DNA of 64,000 nucleotides from Sphingobium sp. AP50 (lineage in GTDB: Bacteria > Pseudomonadota > Alphaproteobacteria > Sphingomonadales > Sphingomonadaceae). Shown here piece by piece: positions 57,429-64,000 of the stretch. Below the pieces are notes generated by a model. That model ran no database searches. It was not told where the DNA came from and saw nothing but the letters and a program-made list of their open reading frames with translations. The DNA is taken from NCBI RefSeq assembly GCF_900109095.1, contig NZ_FNYZ01000005.1, positions 185,040 through 249,039 on the forward strand, written 5' to 3'. A program made the position numbers and the translations under genes. How positions within the stretch are numbered: the first letter of the stretch is position 1; each line of letters starts with the position of its first letter.

Positions 57429-59627
57429 ATGAAGCTCGACATCATCATCCCGGTCTATCGCAACGCCGCGATGGTCCGTGACTGCATCCGTTCGCTGGCG
57501 CCCCACCTGGCGGAAATCAGCGACTGCGCACCCCGGCTGATCGTCATCAACGATTCGCCCGATGATGAGGATGTCGAACGCTATCTGGCCTCCAGCGAAG
57601 CGGTGCGGTCGATCGGCCTCATCCTGCGCAACAAGGAAAATCTGGGCTTCGTCCGCAGCGTCAACAAGGGGCTGGCCCTCGCCCGCCAGCGCGGCGCCGG
57701 CGCCCTGCTGGTCAACAGCGACACGCTGACCTACCCGGGCACGCTCGCGGAAATGGTGGCCGTGCTCCACGCCGACCAGCAGATCGCCTTCGTCTGCCCG
57801 CGCTCCAACAATGCGGCGTTGTCCACCTTCCCGCAAATGCCCAATCCGCTGTGCGACGCGGATTCGCCGCCGGAAACCTGCCATCGCGCCTGGCAGATGC
57901 TGCGCCATCACCTGCCCCGCTATACGCTCGCTCCCACGGCCGTCGGCTTCTACATGCTGATCGCCGACCATATCCTGCGCAATTTCGATCCACTCGATGA
58001 GGAATTCGGCGTTGGTTATGAGGAGGAAAATGACCTCGTCATGCGCGCGGGCAAACTCGGCTATCGCGCCGCCATGGCCAATCATGCCTATGCCTATCAT
58101 GCCGGCTCTGCCTCCTTCCTGCTCAAGGATATGGACCTGCGCAGTCAGCAGGAAGGCAATCTGACCAAGATGATGGAGCGGCACCCGGAATTCCTGCCGC
58201 TGGTGCGCGCCTATGAGGGCACGGTCGACTATCGCGCCGAAACACAGCTTAAATCGCTGCTGCCAACGCCGCAAGGACGCCGCAAGGTCGCGCTCAACCT
58301 GCTGACCATGGGCACCCATCATAACGGCACCAACGAACTGATCGTCAACGTCATCCGCTGGCTGGAGGCGAACCCGCCGCGCGATTTCGACATCCACGCC
58401 ATCTGCAAGCCCGGCGTCGCCGAATTCCATGGTTTCGCCGACTTCAAGTCGATCCGGATCGAGGAAAAGATCCGGCCCGATTATGCGCTGTCGATCTTCT
58501 TCGGCCAACCGTTCGACCTGCACATCGTCAACCTGATGGAATATCTGGCACCCATCAATATCTATGGCATGCTGGACGTGATCGCGCTGGATTGCAGCAA
58601 TCTGCGCGGTCAGGACGATATCGAACCGATGTGGCGCCATGTCGCGGAAAATGCGGATGGCGTCTTCTTCATCAGCGAATTTTCCGGCCAGACGTTCCGC
58701 AACCGTTTCGCCCGCCATTTCCGCACCAACGCTTACACCCGGCTGCTGCCCACCCGGCTGTCCGCCTATCGCGAAGTCGGCCATGGCGCATCGGGCGGCA
58801 GCGACCATGTGCTGGTGATGGGCAATCACTTCAAGCACAAGGCATCCGAAGCCGTCGGCCAGTTGCTGGCAGCCGCCCTGCCCAACATGCCGATCGTCGC
58901 TATGGGCGGGGTCGCGAGCAAGGATGGCAATCTCACCTTCGCCGCATCCGGCGCCGTGCCCGAAGCGGAAATGGATGCGCTGTTCGCCAATGCCAGCGTG
59001 ATCGTGCTGCCATCCCATTATGAAGGCTTCGGCCTCGGCCTCGTCCACGCCCTGTCGCGGGGCAAGCCGGTGGTGGTGCGTGACATCGCCCCGGTCCGCG
59101 AAATCCTGGAAAGCTATCATGCGACCGACGGCGTCTTCCTGTTCAGCGACGATCAGGATCTGCCCGCACTGGTGACGCAGGCAGCACAGTTCGGCCGGTC
59201 CTCCGCTGACGATCGCGACGCAGCCGACTGGAACGACTGGGCGTCGGGCTTCTGGGCCTTTGCCGAAACGCTGTTCGACGATCCTGCCCTGATGGAACGC
59301 CTCCTGCGCCGGATCGAAAGCAGCGATGCGCTCAAGCTGGCGCATCGGCTGAAAGACAAGGACGATATCGCCTTCCAGCCCGAAGGACAGGTGCGTCAGG
59401 TATCGCTGGCGGTACTCTTCGCACTACCCGACGAAATCTTCGTCCAGTCGCTCTACAAGAATTTCCTCGGCCGTCCCGCCGATCCTTCAGGCCTCGACCA
59501 TTATGTCCTCTCGCTGCGCAATGGCGCGAGCAAGAAGAAAGTCACCAAGGCGATCATGCGATCCGACGAATATAAGGCGAATGCCAGCCGCATTCACATC
59601 GTCGACCGCTGGCGCCTGATGCTCTGA
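57429..59627 (+). CDS. Bifunctional glycosyltransferase: GT2 - GT4 - DUF4214
   Basis: A 732-aa protein with three parts. Residues 1 to about 260 form a GT2 transferase (LDIIIPVYRNAAMVRDCIRS, GALLVNSDTLTYPG, EEFGVGYEEENDLVMRAGKL). About 280-625 form a GT-B/GT4 domain (ALNLLTMGTHHNGTNELI, VIVLPSHYEGFGLGLVHALS, GKPVVVRDIAPVRE). Residues 671-715 are a DUF4214 module (LYKNFLGRPADPSGLDHYVL), a repeat seen in secreted and surface-sugar proteins. Probably adds two sugars in one chain. No membrane segments. Confidence 0.92.
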   Translation: MKLDIIIPVYRNAAMVRDCIRSLAPHLAEISDCAPRLIVINDSPDDEDVERYLASSEAVRSIGLILRNKENLGFVRSVNKGLALARQRGAGALLVNSDTLTYPGTLAEMVAVLHADQQIAFVCPRSNNAALSTFPQMPNPLCDADSPPETCHRAWQMLRHHLPRYTLAPTAVGFYMLIADHILRNFDPLDEEFGVGYEEENDLVMRAGKLGYRAAMANHAYAYHAGSASFLLKDMDLRSQQEGNLTKMMERHPEFLPLVRAYEGTVDYRAETQLKSLLPTPQGRRKVALNLLTMGTHHNGTNELIVNVIRWLEANPPRDFDIHAICKPGVAEFHGFADFKSIRIEEKIRPDYALSIFFGQPFDLHIVNLMEYLAPINIYGMLDVIALDCSNLRGQDDIEPMWRHVAENADGVFFISEFSGQTFRNRFARHFRTNAYTRLLPTRLSAYREVGHGASGGSDHVLVMGNHFKHKASEAVGQLLAAALPNMPIVAMGGVASKDGNLTFAASGAVPEAEMDALFANASVIVLPSHYEGFGLGLVHALSRGKPVVVRDIAPVREILESYHATDGVFLFSDDQDLPALVTQAAQFGRSSADDRDAADWNDWASGFWAFAETLFDDPALMERLLRRIESSDALKLAHRLKDKDDIAFQPEGQVRQVSLAVLFALPDEIFVQSLYKNFLGRPADPSGLDHYVLSLRNGASKKKVTKAIMRSDEYKANASRIHIVDRWRLML

Positions 59628-59634
59628 TCCGCAG

Positions 59635-60429
59635 TCAGACCGGGCGGGCCAGCAATCCCGCAGCCGCCCGGTCGACAACGACTTCATCGCCCCGATCGAT
59701 CAGCCAAACGTCGCCCGGCTGCCATAGTGCCTCATTCACCCTGCCCGCACCGCGCAGCGGCACGAACCAGACCGCTCCATCATCAAGGCATAATCTCTCG
59801 CCTGCGGCCCAGGCGGCAAGTTCCATAGTAAAGGGCGAATCACGCCCATCCAGCAGCATTTGCGCCTCACCGAGCGGTGCATGGACTGACGGTCGCCGAT
59901 AGGGCTCCAGTCGGCTGGCGGCGATGCCCTGATCCAGATGCAGTTCGCGCGGCCGCCCATAATCGAACAGTCGATAGGTCACATCGACATTCTGCTGTAT
60001 CTCGACCAGCGTGATGCCCCCGCCAATGGCATGGACGGTCCCCGCCGGCACGAAATAGCAGTCGCCCGGCTGCACCGGCTTCCAGTCGATCATGTCTTCC
60101 AATGATCCACCGGCTGCGGCCGCCCGGAAATCCTCGGCCGACATCGGTTCGCGAAGCCCCAGCCCCAGCCGAGCATCGGGCGCACAGTCCAATATATACC
60201 AGGCTTCTTCCTTGCCGCCGCTCAGGCCGGCCGCCTGCGCCAGCCGGTCATCGGGATGCACCTGTATCGATAGAGATTCGCTGGTGAAGATATATTTGGC
60301 GAGCAGCGGCAGTCTCTCCCCGCCTTCGAACCATATCTCGCCAATCCGTCCGGCAGGCACGCCAAAATGGGCCGGGATATCCTCCCGGCCCCATGTCTTT
60401 TCGACAGCGCGCGCAGCGAGCTTGGGCAT
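59635..60429 (-). CDS. manA: Mannose-6-phosphate isomerase (class I)
   Basis: Interconverts fructose-6-P and mannose-6-P to feed GDP-mannose. 264-aa cupin enzyme: zinc ligands in SIQVHPDD and in the ...VPAGTVHAIGGGITLVEIQQ block, with TYRLFDYGR. Shorter than E. coli ManA but in the range for small bacterial class I enzymes. Converges on the glycosyltransferase. Confidence 0.92.
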   Translation of the reverse strand: MPKLAARAVEKTWGREDIPAHFGVPAGRIGEIWFEGGERLPLLAKYIFTSESLSIQVHPDDRLAQAAGLSGGKEEAWYILDCAPDARLGLGLREPMSAEDFRAAAAGGSLEDMIDWKPVQPGDCYFVPAGTVHAIGGGITLVEIQQNVDVTYRLFDYGRPRELHLDQGIAASRLEPYRRPSVHAPLGEAQMLLDGRDSPFTMELAAWAAGERLCLDDGAVWFVPLRGAGRVNEALWQPGDVWLIDRGDEVVVDRAAAGLLARPV

Positions 60430-60462
60430 GACGGCCGTCCTGTCAGAGACGCTTCACAACGA

Positions 60463-61632
60463 TCAGTTGCTCAGCGCATTCTCGATCGTCACGGCAGGCA
60501 GAACAACACCCACCAATATGTTCACGAAGCGCTGGAAGTCCGCGACCGGGCTGTTCGACACATACATCACGTCGTGATCCTGAATCTGGAAATTCTGCAT
60601 CGCGAAATAGGTCGCGGGATCGCGCATGTTGATACGATAGATCACAGGAACACGCCCATCGGCCCGATGACCTACGCCTGCGCTATTGCCGACGCGCGCC
60701 GGATCTTCCCAGCGGAACAGGAACATCCCCTTGGGATCGGCTCGCCCATCCTGAAGACCGCTGACGCGACCCAGCGCCTGCGCCAGCGTGATGCCGGTCG
60801 CCTCGAACTGGATTTCACGATTGGCGCCCGTCGCACCCAACGCCGTGAAGCTGTAGGGCTGGTACAGCGCAGTCACGACATCGCCCGCCTTCAGCACGAC
60901 ATTCTGGCGCGGATCGCCGATGATCGCCTGCAACGGCATCATCTCGACCTTGCCGCCACGGCTGAGCTGGATGGTCATGCGCGTGGCCGCTTCCTTGGTA
61001 CCACCACCTGCCGCGATCGCATCCAGAACGGTCTCGCCCTTGGGCGTCAACGGAATGCGCGTACTGTTATTAACGTCGCCAACCACTGACACCGTCGACG
61101 TCATATTCTGCGACATCCGCACATTGACCTGCGGCAGATGCGCCTTCAACCGCAGTCGACCGGTTATATCACGCTCGATGTCGGTCAAGGTCCGTCCCAC
61201 TACCGGAATCGTTCCGGCAAATGGGATAGTGATCGCACCCGAAGGGCCGACCAGATAATCGGGCAAGCCAGTGCCACGGCTGGTTTCCGCAGATGTCGGC
61301 ATTTGCGTCGCGCCGAACAACACGGCTGGCGGCGCTTCCCAGATGGTGATCTGCAACACGTCGCCAATACCCACGATCTGCCCCATCGGCGCCACACCGC
61401 CGAACAAGTCGGCAAAGCCGGGCTTGGGCTGCATCGCCGGCAGTTGGCCGCCCTGCGCATTCAGATCGATGATCTGAATGCCCTGTATCTCGGTGCTGCT
61501 GTCAGCGACCTTCAAAACCTGCTTCTTGCCCGGCCCTACGGACGTGCAAGCCGACGTCAGGATCGCCAGCGCCAACAGGGCATGCCGCCCAGACCGCGCG
61601 CGCACCTTCATTAGATCCGTCAATCTCGTCAT
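60463..61632 (-). CDS. Wza-type polysaccharide export lipoprotein
   Basis: Outer-membrane polysaccharide export protein of 389 aa. Lipobox LTSAC after a hydrophobic signal (HALLALAILTSACTS). Poly_export domain with GIGDVLQITIWEAPPAVLFG and YLVGPSGAITIPFAGTIPVV, followed by two SLBB domains (TVSVVGDVNNSTRIPLTPKG and SFTALGATGANREIQF). C-terminal hydrophobic segment FQRFVNILVGVVLPAVTIE could be the membrane-crossing helix. ATG 61632 follows GGAAG; ATG 61611 is an alternative. Confidence 0.93.
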   Translation of the reverse strand: MTRLTDLMKVRARSGRHALLALAILTSACTSVGPGKKQVLKVADSSTEIQGIQIIDLNAQGGQLPAMQPKPGFADLFGGVAPMGQIVGIGDVLQITIWEAPPAVLFGATQMPTSAETSRGTGLPDYLVGPSGAITIPFAGTIPVVGRTLTDIERDITGRLRLKAHLPQVNVRMSQNMTSTVSVVGDVNNSTRIPLTPKGETVLDAIAAGGGTKEAATRMTIQLSRGGKVEMMPLQAIIGDPRQNVVLKAGDVVTALYQPYSFTALGATGANREIQFEATGITLAQALGRVSGLQDGRADPKGMFLFRWEDPARVGNSAGVGHRADGRVPVIYRINMRDPATYFAMQNFQIQDHDVMYVSNSPVADFQRFVNILVGVVLPAVTIENALSN

Positions 61633-61754
61633 CCGATCTTCCAATATCTTTGCGTCCACCGCTTTCGGGCGGAACCGCTCTGCCTATCCACTATAGGGGC
61701 TGGCCAGTTGCAAGCCCAATATTCACCGGCGCCCCAACGGGCCGCCGCAACAGA

Positions 61755-62657
61755 TCATCCGTCCAGCATCCACCGCAGCGTATCGACCAGCGGCACATGC
61801 GCCAGCGGGCCGATAGCCGCCTCGATCCGCGCTGGATCGCCATAGAGGGTCGCAACCTCATTGGCGCGCACGAAATCGGGATTGATCGCCACGTCCATCC
61901 GGTGTCCCGCCAGCGATTGCACCATCTCCAGCACCTCGCCCAGTGTCACCGCCTTCCCGGAACAGAGCTGGAAAATACCCCCAACGGCCGTCGGCGCCTC
62001 GATCAACCGCGCATAGGCGTCGACCACCATGCGCACGTCGGAAAAGTCCCGCGCGACATCGATATTGCCCAGTTCGATCCGCTCCGCGCGTCGGCGCACA
62101 TGATCCACGATCTTGGGAATCAGGAAATGGGCCGACTGCCCCAGACCTGTATAGTTGAACGGCCGCACGACGATGATCGGCAGGCGGTCGGCGAACAGGC
62201 GGCAGACCATCTCCGTCGCCGCCTTGCTGACCCCATAGTCATTGGCCGGCGCAATGGCGCTATCCTCGGTCAGGCAGCCGCCCTGATTGCCATGGATATT
62301 GGCGCTGCTCGCCACCAGTATCGATCGGGGCGGCACCGGCAACTGCGCCAGCGCCCCCAGCAGCAGGCGCGTACCAACCACATTGGCGGCATAGATTTCC
62401 GACACATCGCCATGCGCGACGAAGGAAATGGCCGCCAGATGCACGACATGATCCGGCTGAACCGCCTGAACAATCTGTTCCACGCTCGCACGATCAACCA
62501 GATTGCCCGCGTGGACCGCGTCGAAATACGGAATCGGCCCCGCCTCCGATGCATGGACGAGCGCATGCACCTCATGGCCTCGCGCCGCCAGCAAGGCCGC
62601 CAGATGCCGCCCGGTAAAGCCGCCGCCGCCGGTGATGAGGGTTTTTGACCGGGCCAT
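61755..62657 (-). CDS. rmd: GDP-4-keto-6-deoxy-D-mannose reductase
   Basis: SDR enzyme of 300 aa that reduces the product of Gmd, giving GDP-D-rhamnose. NAD(P) site LITGGGGFTGRHLAALLA, Ser in VASSANIHG, Tyr-x3-Lys in ANDYGVSKAATEMV, and RPFNYTGLGQSAHFLIPKIV. It is encoded 4 bp after gmd. An epimerase-reductase making GDP-L-fucose is less likely because the wcaG-type motifs are absent, but I cannot exclude it. Confidence 0.87.
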   Translation of the reverse strand: MARSKTLITGGGGFTGRHLAALLAARGHEVHALVHASEAGPIPYFDAVHAGNLVDRASVEQIVQAVQPDHVVHLAAISFVAHGDVSEIYAANVVGTRLLLGALAQLPVPPRSILVASSANIHGNQGGCLTEDSAIAPANDYGVSKAATEMVCRLFADRLPIIVVRPFNYTGLGQSAHFLIPKIVDHVRRRAERIELGNIDVARDFSDVRMVVDAYARLIEAPTAVGGIFQLCSGKAVTLGEVLEMVQSLAGHRMDVAINPDFVRANEVATLYGDPARIEAAIGPLAHVPLVDTLRWMLDG

Positions 62658-62661
62658 GGGC

Positions 62662-64000
<1,339 letters not shown>

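Overview
The window is GC-rich chromosomal DNA from an alphaproteobacterium, most likely a sphingomonad (Sphingobium/Sphingomonas type). The support is indirect: two large TonB-dependent receptors, an NAD-dependent fds formate dehydrogenase, dapF-mtaB-ftsY and ffh-rpsP-rimM-trmD-rplS gene blocks, a bacterial RNase P RNA, GDP-rhamnose and Wza-type exopolysaccharide genes, and short palindromic repeats of the kind scattered through sphingomonad genomes. I see no prophage, transposase, CRISPR array, rRNA or tRNA. Almost every gap is short and genes are tightly packed, often with ATGA stop/start overlaps.

Layout. 1-4.1 kb: vitamin B12 uptake (BtuC-type permease cut by the left edge, BtuF-type binding protein, BtuB receptor behind a cobalamin riboswitch). 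4.2-11.8 kb: soluble NAD-dependent formate dehydrogenase fdsGBAD plus fdhD, a LysR regulator with a candidate operator, and mobA. 11.8-18.4 kb: AI-2E family permease, SpoU methyltransferase, MFS transporter, acetyltransferase and a second TonB receptor. 18.7-24.9 kb: the translation/SRP cluster rplS, trmD, rimM, rpsP, ffh, interrupted between rimM and trmD by a VapBC toxin-antitoxin pair and a serine beta-lactamase-family hydrolase. 25.4-33.1 kb: amino-acid permease, TonB-C-like protein, dapF-mtaB-ftsY-yciB, an Rnk/GreA-type regulator, sodB, hemerythrin. 33.1-42.5 kb: a chemosensory system (membrane receptor with a coupled small membrane protein, cheR, cheB, cheY, cheW, hybrid-like cheA) with a ferredoxin, a J-domain protein, rnpB and ampD between. 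42.6-47.9 kb: lipoprotein, mscL, a lemA plus three TPM-domain genes plus Nudix operon, DUF6456-like and XRE regulators. 47.9-55.8 kb: glycosyltransferase, a shortened NasA-like molybdoprotein, split modA / modBC molybdate transporter. 55.8-64.0 kb: polysaccharide genes rmlB, a GT2-GT4-DUF4214 fusion, manA, an export lipoprotein, rmd-gmd and a partial UDP-sugar dehydrogenase.

How it fits together. Molybdenum is a recurring theme: Fds needs Mo-bis-MGD, FdhD sulfurates it, MobA makes the dinucleotide, ModABC brings molybdate in, and the NasA-like protein is a relative that has lost its molybdenum-binding end. The right-hand end supplies GDP-rhamnose and dTDP-sugar precursors and export for a surface polysaccharide.

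The most interesting observations are: a palindromic repeat inserted in frame inside FdsB between its cluster-ligating cysteines; the VapBC-hydrolase islet inside the rimM-trmD junction with its own palindromic operator; the truncated NasA-like protein without the molybdenum cysteine; a CheA ending in a degenerate receiver-like domain; and a small membrane protein translationally coupled to a six-helix chemoreceptor. All calls are from reading the sequence and knowledge of families; no database search was run.
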